Of a stretch of 64,000 nt of DNA, positions 34,250 through 45,564 are shown one piece after another; position 1 is the stretch's first letter; every line of letters starts with the position of its first letter. Both the position numbers and the translations under genes were made by a program. A model generated the notes under the pieces. It did no database searches. It worked only from the letters and a program-made list of their open reading frames with translations, and was not told the DNA's origin. The stretch is taken from NCBI GenBank assembly GCA_003116995.1, contig BDSL01000096.1:248001-312000 (forward strand), given 5' to 3'. This stretch comes from Yamagishiella unicocca (Eukaryota; Chlorophyta; Chlorophyceae; Chlamydomonadales; Volvocaceae).

Positions 34250-36810
34250 GGTGAAGGCGAGGGCGGCGCCGGGCTTGGCGGCGCCGGGCTGGGCGGCAGC
34301 GGCTACGGCGGCTGTTGCGAGGGCGGCGCCAGGCTGGACGGCGCTGGGCTGGGCGTCTGCAGCGACGGTGGCGAAGGCGAAGGCGGCTGCGGCGAGGGCG
34401 GCGCCGGGCTGGGCGGCTCAGGCGACGTCAGCTGAGGCGAGGGCGGCGCCGGGTTGGGCGGCTCGGGCGACGGCGGCTGCATTGAGGGCGACGCCAGGAT
34501 GGGTGGCTCAGGCGACGGAGGTGAAGGCGAGGGCGGCGGCGGGCTGGGCGGCTCAGGCGATGGAGGTGAAGGCGAGGGCGGCGCCGGGCTGGGCGGCTCA
34601 GGCGACGGCGGCTCAGGCGACGGCGGCGCAGGCGAGGGCGGCGCCGGGCTGGGCGGCTCAGGCGACGGCGGCGAAGGCGAGGGCGGTGCAGGAGAGGGCG
34701 GCGCCGGGCTGGGCGGCTCAGGCGACTGCGGCTGAGGCGAGGGCGGCGCCGGGCTGGGCGGCTCGGGCGACGTCAGCTGAGGCGAGGGCGGCGACGAGAG
34801 AGCTGAGGCGAGGGCTGGGCGGCTCAGGCGACGGCGGTGAAGGCGAGGGCGGCGCCGGGCTGGGCGGCGCCGGGCTGGGCGGCTCAGGCGACGGCGGCTG
34901 TTGCGAGGGCGGCGCCAGGCTGTGCGGCGCTGGGTTGGGCATCTGCAGCGACGGTGACAAAGGCGAAGGCGGCGAAGGCGAGGGCGGCGCCGGGCTGGGC
35001 GGCTCAGGCGACGGAGGTGAAGGCGAGGGCGGTGCAGGCGAGGGCGGCGCCGGGCTGGGCGGCTCAGGCGACTGCGGCTGAGGCGAGGGCGGCGCCGGGC
35101 TGGGCGGCTCGGGCGTCGGCGGCTGCATTGAGGGCGACGCCAGGATGGGCGGCTCAGGCGACGGAGGTGAAGGCAAGGGCGGCGGCGGGCTGGGCGGCTC
35201 AGGCGACGGAGGTGAAGGCGAGGGCGGCGCCGGGCTGGGCGGCGCCGGGCTGGGCGGCTCAGGCGACTGCGGCTGAGGCGAGGGCGGCGCTGGGCTGGGC
35301 GGCTCGGGCGACGGCGGCTGCATTGAGGGCGACGCCAGGATGGGCGGCTCAGGCGACGGAGGTGAAGGCAAGGGCGGCGCCGGGCTGGGCGGCAGCGGCG
35401 ACGGCGTCGAAGGCGAGGGCGGTGCAGGCGAGGGCGGCGCCGGGCTGGGCGGCTCAGGCGACTGCGGCTGAGGCGAGGGCGGCGCTGGGCTGGGCGGCTC
35501 GGGCGACGGCGGCTGCATTGAGGGCGACGCCAGGATGGGCGGCTCAGGCGACGGAGGTGAAGGCAAGGGCGGCGGCGGGCTGGGCGGCTCAGGCGACGGA
35601 GGTGAAGGCGAGGGCGGCGCCGGGCTGGGCGGCGCCGGGCTGGGCGGCTCAGGCGACTGCGGCTGAGGCGAGGGCGGCGCCGGGTTGGGCGGCTCGGGCG
35701 ACGGCGGCTGCATTGAGGGCGACGCCAGGATGGGCGGCTCAGGCGACGGAGGTGAAGGCAAGGGCGGCGGCGGGCTGGGCGGCTCAGGCGACGGAGGTGA
35801 AGGCGAGGGCGGCGCCAGGCTGTGCGGCGCTGGATTGGGCGTCTGCAGCGACGGTGACAAAGGCGAAGGCGGCGAAGGCGAGGGCGGCGCCGGGCTGGGT
35901 GGCTGCGGCGACAGCGGTGCAGGCGAGGGCGGCGCCGGGCTGGGCGGCTCAGGCGACGGAGGTGAAGGCGAGGGCGGCGCGGGTCTGGGCGGCGCCGGGC
36001 TGTGCGGCAGCGTCGACTGCGGCTGTTGCGAGGGCGGCGCCAGGCTGGGCGGCGCTGGGTTGGGTGTCTGCAGCAACGGTGGCAAAGGCGAAGGCGGCGA
36101 AGGCGAGGGCGGCACAGGGCTGGGCGGCTCAGGCGACTGCGGCTGAGGCGAGGGCGGCGCCGGGCTGGGCGGCTCGGGCGACGGCGGCTGCATTGAGGGC
36201 GACGCCAGGATGGGCGGCTCAGGCGACGGAGGTGAAGGCAAGGGCGGCGGCGGGCTGGGCGGCTCAGGCGACGGAGGTGAAGGCGAGGGCGGCGCCAGGC
36301 TGTGCGGCGCTGGATTGGGCGTCTGCAGCGATGGTGACAAAGGCGAAGGCGGCGAAGGCGAGGGCGGCGCCGGGCTGGGCGGCTGCGGCGACAGCGGTGC
36401 AGGCGAGGGCGGCGCCGGGCTGGGCGGCTCAGGCGACGGAGGTGAAGGCGAGGGCGGCGCGGGTCTGGGCGGCGCCGGGCTGTGCGGCAGCGTCGACTGC
36501 GGCTGTTGCGAGGGCGGCGCCAGGCTGGGCGGCGCTGGGTTGGGTGTCTGCAGCAACGGTGGCAAAGGCGAAGGCGGCGAAGGCGAGGGCGGCACAGGGC
36601 TGGGCGGCTCAGGCGACTGCGGCTGAGGCGAGGGCGGCGCCGGGCTGGGCGGCTCGGGCGTCGGCGGCTGCATTGAGGGCGACGCCAGGATGGGCGGCTC
36701 AGGCGACGGAGGTGAAGGCAAGTGCACGGCGGGCTGGGCGGCTCAGGCGACGGAGGTGAAGGCGAGGGCGGCGCCGGGCTGGGCGGCGCCGGGCTGGGCG
36801 GCTCAGGCGA
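34250..36810. repeat. ~2.5-kb segment duplicated at 45565-48125 (left copy)
   Basis: Offset 11315 is constant from the GCAGCGGCTACGG variant (34296 and 45611) to an unusual AAGTGCACGGCGGG variant (~36720 and ~48035) that breaks the P-P-S-P-x frame. Both copies share this frame-breaking change, so it predates the duplication. Confidence 0.85.
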
Positions 36811-38379
36811 CTGCGGCTGAGGCGAGGGCGGCGCCGGGCTGGGCGGCGTTGGATTGGGCGTCTGCAGCGACGGTGACAAAGGCGAAGGCGGCGAAGGCGA
36901 GGGCGGCGCCGGGCTGGGCGGCTGCGGCGACAGCGGTGCAGGCGAGGGCGGCGCCGGGCTGGGCGGCTGAGGCGACGGAGGTGAAGGCGAGGGCGGCGGC
37001 GGGCTGGGCGGCTCAGGCGACGGAGGTGAAGGCGAGGGCGGCGCCAGGCTGTGCGGCGCTGGATTGGGCGTCTGCAGCGACGGTGACAAAGGCGAAGGCG
37101 GCGAAGGCGAGGGCGGCGCCGGGCTGGGCGGCTGCGGCGACAGCGGTGCAGGCGAGGGCGGCGCCGGGCTGGGCGGCTCAGGCGACGGAGGTGAAGGCGA
37201 GGGCGGCGAAGGCGAGGGCGGCGCCGGGCTGGGCGGCAGCGGCGACTGCGGCTGTTGCGAGGGCGGCGCCAGGCTGGGCGGCGCTGGGTTGGGTGTCTGC
37301 AGCAACGGTGGCTCAGGCGAAGGCGGCGAAGGCGAGGGCGGCACAGGGCTGGGCGGCTCAGGCGACGGCGGCTGAGGCGAGGGCGGCGCCGGGTTGGGCG
37401 GCTCGGGCGACGGCGGCTGCATTGAGGGCGACGCCAGGATGGGTGGCTCAGGCGACGGAGGTGAAGGCGAGGGCGGCGGCGGGCTGGGCGGCTCAGGCGA
37501 TGGAGGTGAAGGCGAGGGCGGCGCCGGGCTGGGCGGCTCAGGCGACGGCGGCGAAGGCGAGGGCGGTGCAGGAGAGGGCGGCGCCGGGCTGGGCGGCTCA
37601 GGCGACGGCGGCGAAGGCGAGGGCGGCGCCGGGCTGGGCGGCTCAGGCAACGTCAGCTGAGGCGAGGGCGGCGCCGGGTTGGGCGGCTCGGGCGACGGCG
37701 GCTGCATTGAGGGCGACGCCAGGATGGGCGGCTCAGGCGACGGAGGTGAATGCGAGGGCGGCGCCGGGCTTGGCGGCGCCGGGCTTGGCGGCAGCGGCTA
37801 CGGCGGCTGTTGCGAGGGCGGCGCCAGGCTGGACGGCGCTGGGCTGGGCGTCTGCAGCGACGGTGGCGAAGGCGAAGGCGGCTGCGGCGAGGGCGGCGCC
37901 GGGCTGGGCGGCTCAGGCGACGTCAGCTGAGGCGAGGGCGGCGCCGGGTTGGGCGGCTCGGGCGACGTCGGCTGCATTGAGGGCGACGCCAGGATGGGTG
38001 GCTCAGGCGACGGAGGTGAAGGCGAGGGCGGCGGCGGGCTGGGCGGCTCAGGCGATGGAGGTGAAGGCGAGGGCGGCGCCGGGCTGGGCGGCAGCGGCTA
38101 CGGCGGCTGTTGCGAGGGCGGCGCGGGTCTGGGCGGCGCCGGGCTGGGCGGCAGCGGCGACGGCGGCGAAGGCGAGGGCGGTGCAGGCGAGGGCGGCGCC
38201 GGGCTGGGCGGCTCAGGCGACTGCGGCTGAGGCGAGGGCGGCGCCGGGCTGGGCGGCTCGGGCGACGGCGGCTGCATTGAGGGCGACGCCAGGATGGGCG
38301 GCTCAGGCGACGGAGGTGAAGGCGAGGGCGGCGCCGGGCTGGGCGGCGCCGGGCTGGGCGGCTCAGGCGACGGCGGCTG

Positions 38380-41300
38380 TTGCGAGGGCGGCGCCAGGCT
38401 GTGCGGCGCTGGGTTGGGCGTCTGCAGCGACGGTGACAAAGGCGAAGGCAGCGAAGGCGAGGGCGGCGCCGGGCTGGGCGGCTCAGGCGACGGAGGTGAA
38501 GGTGAGGGCGACGCCAGGATGGGCGGCTCAGGCGACGGAGGTGAAGGCGAGGGCGGCGCCGGGCTGGGCGGCGCCGGGCTGGGCGGCTCAGGCGACTGCG
38601 GCTGAGGCGAGGGCGGCGCCGGGCTGGGCGGCTCGGGCGACGGCGGCTGCATTGAGGGCGACGCCAGGATGGGCGGCTCAGGCGACGGAGGTGAAGGCGA
38701 GGGCGGCGGCGGGCTGGGCGGCTCAGGCGACGGAGGTGAAGGCGAGGGCGGCGCCGTGCTGGGCGGCGCCGGGCTGGGCGGCTCAGGCGACGGCGGCTGT
38801 TGCGAGGGCGGCGCCAGGCTGTGCGGCGCTGGGTTGGGCGTCTGCAGCGACGGTGACAAAGGCGAAAGCGGCGAAGGCGAGGGCGGCGCGGGTCTGGGCG
38901 GCGCCGGGCTGGGCGGCAGCGGCGACGGCGGCGAAGGCGAGAGCGGTGCAGGCGAGGGCGGCGCCGGGCTGGGCGGCTGAAGCAAAGGCGGCGCAGGCGA
39001 GGGCGGCGCCGGGCTGGGCGGCTCGGGCGACGGCGGCTGCATTGAGGGCGACGCCAGGATGGGCGGCTCAGGCGACGGAGGTGAAGGCGAGGGCGGCGGC
39101 GGGCTGGGCGGCTCAGGCGACGGAGGTGAAGGCGAGGGCGGCGCCGAGCTGGGCGGCGCCGGGCTGGGCGGATCAGGCGACGGCGGCTGTTGCGAGGGCG
39201 GCGCCAGGCTGTGCGGCGCTGGGTTGGGCGTCTGCAGCGACGGTGACAAAGGCGAAGGCGGCTGAGGCGAGGGCGGCGCCGGGCTGGGCGGCTCAAGCGA
39301 CTGCGGCTGAGGCGAGGGCGGCGCCGGGCTGGGCGGCTCGGGCGACGTCGGCTGCATTGAGGGCGACGCCAGGATGGGTGGCTCAGGCGACGGAGGTGAA
39401 GGCGAGGGCGGCGGCGGGCTGGGCGGCTCAGGCGATGGAGGTGAAGGCGAGGGCGGCGCCGGGCTGGGCGGCTCAGGCGACGGCGGCTCAGGCGACGGCG
39501 GCGCCGGGCTGGGCGGCTCAGGCGACGGCGGCTCAGGCGACGTCGGCGCAGGCGAGGGCGCCGCCGGGCTGGGCGGCTCAGGCGACGGCGGCGAAGGCGA
39601 GGGCGGCGCCGGGCTGGGCGGCTCAGGCGACGTCAGCTGAGGCGAGGGCGGCGACAAGAGAGCTGAGGCGAGGGATGGGCGGCTCAGGCGACGGCGGTGA
39701 GGGCGAGGGCGGCGCCGGGCTGGGCGGCGCCGGGCTGGGCGGCTCAGGCGACGGCGGCTGATTCGAGGGCGGCGCCAGGCTGTGCGGCGCTGGGTTGGGC
39801 GTCTGCAGCGACGGTGACAAAGGCGAAGGCGGCGAAGGCGAGGGCGGCGCCGGGCTGGGCGGCTCAGGCGACGTCAGCTGAGGCGAGGGCGGCGACGAGA
39901 GAGCTGAGGCGAGGGATGGGCGGCTCAGGCGACGGCGGTGAAGGCGAGGGCGGCGCCGGGCTGGGCGGCGCCGGGCTGGGCGGCTCAGGCGACGGCGGCT
40001 GATGCGAGGGCGGCGCCAGGCTGTGCGGCGCTGGGTTAGGCATCTGCAGCGACGGTGACAAAGGCGAAGGCGGCGAAGGCGAGGGCGGCGCCGGGCTGGG
40101 CGGCTCAGGCGACGGAGGTAAAGGCGAGGGCGGCGCGGGTCTGGGCGGCGCCGGGCTGGGCGGCAGCGGCGACGGCGTCGAAGGCGAGGGCGGTGCAGGC
40201 GAGGGCGGCGCCGGGCTGGGCGGCTCAGGCGACTGCGGCTGAGGCGAGGGCGGCGCCGGGCTGGGCGGCTCGGGCGACGGCGGCTGCATTGAGGGCGACG
40301 CCAGGATGGGCGGCTCAGGCGACGGAGGTGAAGGCGAGGGCGGCGGCGGGCTGGGCGGCTCAGGCGACGGAGGTGAAGGCGAGGGCGGCGCCGGGCTGGG
40401 CGGCGCCGGGCTGGGCGGCTCAGGCGACGGCGGCTGTTCCGAGGGCGGCGCCAGGCTGTGCGGCGCTGGATTGGGCGTCTGCAGCGACGGTGACAAAGGC
40501 GAAGGCGGCGAAGGCGAGGGCGGCGCCGGGCTGGGCGGCTGCGGCGACAGCGGTGCAGGCGAGGGCGGCGCCGGGCTGGGCGGCTCAGGCGACGGAGGTG
40601 AAGGCGAGGGCGGCGCGGGTCTGGGCGGCGCCGGGCTGGGCGGCAGCGGCGACGGCGTCGAAGGCGAGGGCGGTGCAGGAGAGGGCGGCGACGGCGTCGA
40701 AGGCGAGGGCGGTGCAGGCGAGGGCAGCGCCGGGCTGGGCGGCTCAGGCGACTGCGGCTGAGGCGAGGGCGGCGCCGGGCTGGGCGGCTCGGGCGACGGC
40801 GGCTGCATTGAGGGCGACGCCAGGATGAGCGGCTCGGGCGACGGAGGTGAAGGCAAGGGCGGTGGCGGGCTGGGCGGCTCAGGCGACGGCGGCTGTTGCG
40901 AGGGCGGCGCCAGGCTGTGCGGCGCTGGGTTGGGCGTCTGCAGCGACGGTGACAAAGGCGAAGGCAGCGAAGGCGAGGGCGGCGCCGGGCTGGGCGGCTC
41001 AGGCGACGGAGGTGAAGGTGAGGGCGACGCCAGGATGGGCGGCTCAGGCGACGGAGGTGAAGGCGAGGGCGGCGCCGGGCTGGGCGGCGCCGGGCTGGGC
41101 GGCTCAGGCGACTGCGGCTGAGGCGAGGGCGGCGCCGGGCTGGGCGGCTCGGGCGACGGCGGCTGCATTGAGGGCGACGCCAGGATGGGCGGCTCAGGCG
41201 ACGGAGGTGAAGGCGAGGGCGGCGGCGGGCTGGGCGGCTCAGGCGACGGAGGTGAAGGCGAGGGCGGCGCCGTGCTGGGCGGCGCCGGGCTGGGCGGCTC

Positions 41301-43300
41301 AGGCGACGGCGGCTGTTGCGAGGGCGGCGCCAGGCTGTGCGGCGCTGGGTTGGGCGTCTGCAGCGACGGTGACAAAGGCGAAGGCGGCGAAGGCGAGGGC
41401 GGCGCGGGTCTGGGCGGCGCCGGGCTGGGCGGCAGCGGCGACGGCGGCGAAGGCGAGAGCGGTGCAGGCGAGGGCGGCGCCGGGCTGGGCGGCTGAAGCA
41501 AAGGCGGCTCAGGCGAGGGCGGCGCCGGGCTGGGCGGCTCGGGCGACGGCGGCTGCATTGAGGGCGACGCCAGGATGGGCGGCTCAGGCGACGGAGGTGA
41601 AGGCGAGGGCGGCGGCGGGCTGGGCGGCTCAGGCGACGGAGGTGAAGGCGAGGGCGGCGCCGAGCTGGGCGGCGCCGGGCTGGGCGGATCAGGCGACGGC
41701 GGCTGTTGCGAGGGCGGCGCCAGGCTGTGCGGCGCTGGGTTGGGCGTCTGCAGCGACGGTGACAAAGGCGAAGGCGGCTGAGGCGAGGGCGGCGCCGGGC
41801 TGGGCGGCTCAAGCGACTGCGGCTGAGGCGAGGGCGGCGCCGGGCTGGGCGGCTCGGGCGACGTCGGCTGCATTGAGGGCGACGCCAGGATGGGTGGCTC
41901 AGGCGACGGAGGTGAAGGCGAGGGCGGCGGCGGGCTGGGCGGCTCAGGCGATGGAGGTGAAGGCGAGGGCGGCGCCGGGCTGGGCGGCTCAGGCGACGGC
42001 GGCTCAGGCGACGGCGGCGCCGGGCTGGGCGGCTCAGGCGACGGCGGCTCAGGCGACGTCGGCGCAGGCGAGGGCGCCGCCGGGCTGGGCGGCTCAGGCG
42101 ACGGCGGCGAAGGCGAGGGCGGCGCCGGGCTGGGCGGCTCAGGCGACGTCAGCTGAGGCGAGGGCGGCGACAAGAGAGCTGAGGCGAGGGATGGGCGGCT
42201 CAGGCGACGGCGGTGAGGGCGAGGGCGGCGCCGGGCTGGGCGGCGCCGGGCTGGGCGGCTCAGGCGACGGCGGCTGATTCGAGGGCGGCGCCAGGCTGTG
42301 CGGCGCTGGGTTGGGCGTCTGCAGCGACGGTGACAAAGGCGAAGGCGGCGAAGGCGAGGGCGGCGCCGGGCTGGGCGGCTCAGGCGACGTCAGCTGAGGC
42401 GAGGGCGGCGACGAGAGAGCTGAGGCGAGGGATGGGCGGCTCAGGCGACGGCGGTGAAGGCGAGGGCGGCGCCAGGCTGGGCGGCGCCGGGCTGGGCGGC
42501 TCAGGCGACGGCGGCTGATGCGAGGGCGGCGCCAGGCTGTGCGGCGCTGGGTTAGGCATCTGCAGCGACGGTGACAAAGGCGAAGGCGGCGAAGGCGAGG
42601 GCGGCGCCGGGCTGGGCGGCTCAGGCGACGGAGGTAAAGGCGAGGGCGGCGCGGGTCTGGGCGGCGCCGGGCTGGGCGGCAGCGGCGACGGCGTCGAAGG
42701 CGAGGGCGGTGCAGGCGAGGGCGGCGCCGGGCTGGGCGGCTCAGGCGACTGCGGCTGAGGCGAGGGCGGCGCCGGGCTGGGCGGCTCGGGCGACGGCGGC
42801 TGCATTGAGGGCGACGCCAGGATGGGCGGCTCAGGCGACGGAGGTGAAGGCGAGGGCGGCGGCGGGCTGGGCGGCTCAGGCGACGGAGGTGAAGGCGAGG
42901 GCGGCGCCGGGCTGGGCGGCGCCGGGCTGGGCGGCTCAGGCGACGGCGGCTGTTCCGAGGGCGGCGCCAGGCTGTGCGGCGCTGGATTGGGCGTCTGCAG
43001 CGACGGTGACAAAGGCGAAGGCGGCGAAGGCGAGGGCGGCGCCGGGCTGGGCGGCTGCGGCGACAGCGGTGCAGGCGAGGGCGGCGCCGGGCTGGGCGGC
43101 GCCGGGCGGGCGGCTCAGGCGACGGGCGCGGGGCGGCGCCGGCGGCGAGGGCGGCGTCGAAGGCGAGGGCGGTGCAGGAGGGGCGGCGACGGCGTCGAAG
43201 GCGAGGGCGGTGCAGGCGAGGGCGGCGCCGGGCTGGGCGGCTCAGGCGACTGCGGCTGAGGCGAGGGCGGCGCCGGGCTGGGCGGCTCGGGCGACGGCGG
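38380..43300. repeat. 2516-bp tandem segmental duplication within the array
   Basis: Landmarks at 39059, 39374 and 39697 recur exactly at 41575, 41890 and 42213 (offset 2516). The second copy runs into an irregular patch at 43095-43145. Confidence 0.8.
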
Positions 43301-45564
43301 CTGCATTGAGGGCGACGCCAGGATGAGCGGCTCGGGCGACGGAGGTGAAGGCAAGGGCGGTGGCGGGCTGGGCGGCTCAGGCGACGGAGGTGAAGGCGAG
43401 GGCGGCGCAGGGCTGGGCGGCGCAGGGCTGGGCGGCTCAGGCGACTGCGGCTGAGGCGAGGGCGGCGCTGGGCTGGGCGGCTCGGGCGACGGCGGCTGCA
43501 TTGAGGGCGACGCCAGGATGGGCGGCTCAGGCGACGGAGGTGAAGGCAAGGGCGGCGCCGGGCTGGGCGACAGCGGCGACGGCGTCGAAGGCGAGGGCGG
43601 TGCAGGCGAGGGCGGCGCCGGGCTGGGCGGCTCAGGCGACGGCGGCTGCATTGAGGGCGACGCCAGGATGGGCGGCTCAGGCGACGGAGGTGAAGGCGAG
43701 GGCGGCGGCGGGCTGGGCGGCTCAGGCGACGGAGGTGAAGGCGAGGGCGGCGCCGAGCTGGGCGGCGCCGGGCTGGGCGGATCAGGCGACGGCGGCTGTT
43801 GCGAGGGCGGCGCCAGGCTGTGCGGCGCTGGGTTGGGCGTCTGCAGCGACGGTGACAAAGGCGAAGGCGGCTGAGGCGAGGGCGGCGCCGGGCTGGGCGG
43901 CTCAAGCGACTGCGGCTGAGGCGAGGGCGGCGCCGGGCTGGGCGGCTCGGGCGACGTCGGCTGCATTGAGGGCGACGCCAGGATGGGTGGCTCAGGCGAC
44001 GGAGGTGAAGGCGAGGGCGGCGGCGGGCTGGGCGGCTCAGGCGATGGAGGTGAAGGCGAGGGCGGCGCCGGGCTGGGCGGCTCAGGCGACGGCGGCTCAG
44101 GCGACGGCGGCGCCGGGCTGGGCGGCTCAGGCGACGGCGGCTCAGGCGACGTCGGCGCAGGCGAGGGCGCCGCCGGGCTGGGCGGCTCAGGCGACGGCGG
44201 CGAAGGCGAGGGCGGCGCCGGGCTGGGCGGCTCAGGCGACGTCAGCTGAGGCGAGGGCGGCGACAAGAGAGCTGAGGCGAGGGATGGGCGGCTCAGGCGA
44301 CGGCGGTGAGGGCGAGGGCGGCGCCGGGCTGGGCGGCGCCGGGCTGGGCGGCTCAGGCGACGGCGGCTGATTCGAGGGCGGCGCCAGGCTGTGCGGCGCT
44401 GGGTTGGGCGTCTGCAGCGACGGTGACAAAGGCGAAGGCGGCGAAGGCGAGGGCGGCGCGGGTCTGGGCGGCGCCGGGCTGGGCGGCAGCGGCGACGGCG
44501 GCGAAGGCGAGAGCGGCGCTGGGCTGGGCGGCTCGGGCGACGGCGGCTGCATTGAGGGCGACGCCAGGATGGGCGGCTCAGGCGACGGAGGTGAAGGCAA
44601 GGGCGGCGCCGGGCTGGGCGACAGCGGCGACGGCGTCGAAGGCGAGGGCGGTGCAGGCGAGGGCGGCGCCGGGCTGGGCGGCTCAGGCGACTGCGGCTGA
44701 GGCGAGGGCGGCGCTGGGCTGGGCGGCTCGGGCGACGGCGGCTGCATTGAGGGCGACGCCAGGATGGGCGGCTCAGGCGACGGAGGTGAAGGCAAGGGCG
44801 GCGCCGGGCTGGGCGGCAGCGGCGACGGCGTCGAAGGCGAGGGCGGTGCAGGCGAGGGCGGCGCCGGGCTGGGCGGCTCAGGCGACTGCGGCTGAGGCGA
44901 GGGCGGCGCCGGGCTGGGCGGCTCGGGCGTCGGCGGCTGCATTGAGGGCGACGCCAGGATGGGCGGCTCAGGCGACGGAGGTGAAGGCAAGGGCGGCGGC
45001 GGGCTGGGCGGCTCAGGCGACGGAGGTGAAGGCGAGGGCGGCGCCGGGCTGGGCGGCGCCGGGCTGGGCGGCGCCGGGCTGGGCGGCTCAGGCGACTGCG
45101 GCTGAGGCGAGGGCGGCGCCGGGTTGGGCGGCTCGGGCGACGGCGGCTGCATTGAGGGCGACGCCAGGATGGGCGGCTCAGGCGACGGAGGTGAAGGCAA
45201 GGGCGGCGGCGGGCTGGGCGGCTCAGGCGATGGAGGTGAAGGCGAGGGCGGCGCCAGGCTGTGCGGCGCTGGATTGGGCGTCTGCAGCGACGGTGACAAA
45301 GGCGAAGGCGGCGAAGGCGAGGGCGGCGCCGGGCTGGGCGGCTGCGGCGACAGCGGTGCAGGCGAGGGCGGCGCCGGGCTGGGCGGCTCAGGCGACGGAG
45401 GTGAAGGCGAGGGCGGCGCGGGTCTGGGCGGCGCCGGGCTGGGCGGCTCAGGCGACGGAGGTAAAGGCGAGGGCGGCGCCAGGCTGGGCGGCGCTGGGTT
45501 GGGTGTCTGCAGCAACGGTGGCAAAGGCGAAGGCGGCGAAGGCGAGGGCGGCACAGGCGACGGA

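Noticed and set aside
22432..39761. Very long + strand ORFs in the array (Ala/Trp-rich and Gly-rich)
   Set aside because: They are automatic consequences of a 15-bp period in GC-rich DNA. They have no start context or domains and are interrupted at the linkers. Kept only as a finding, not as genes.
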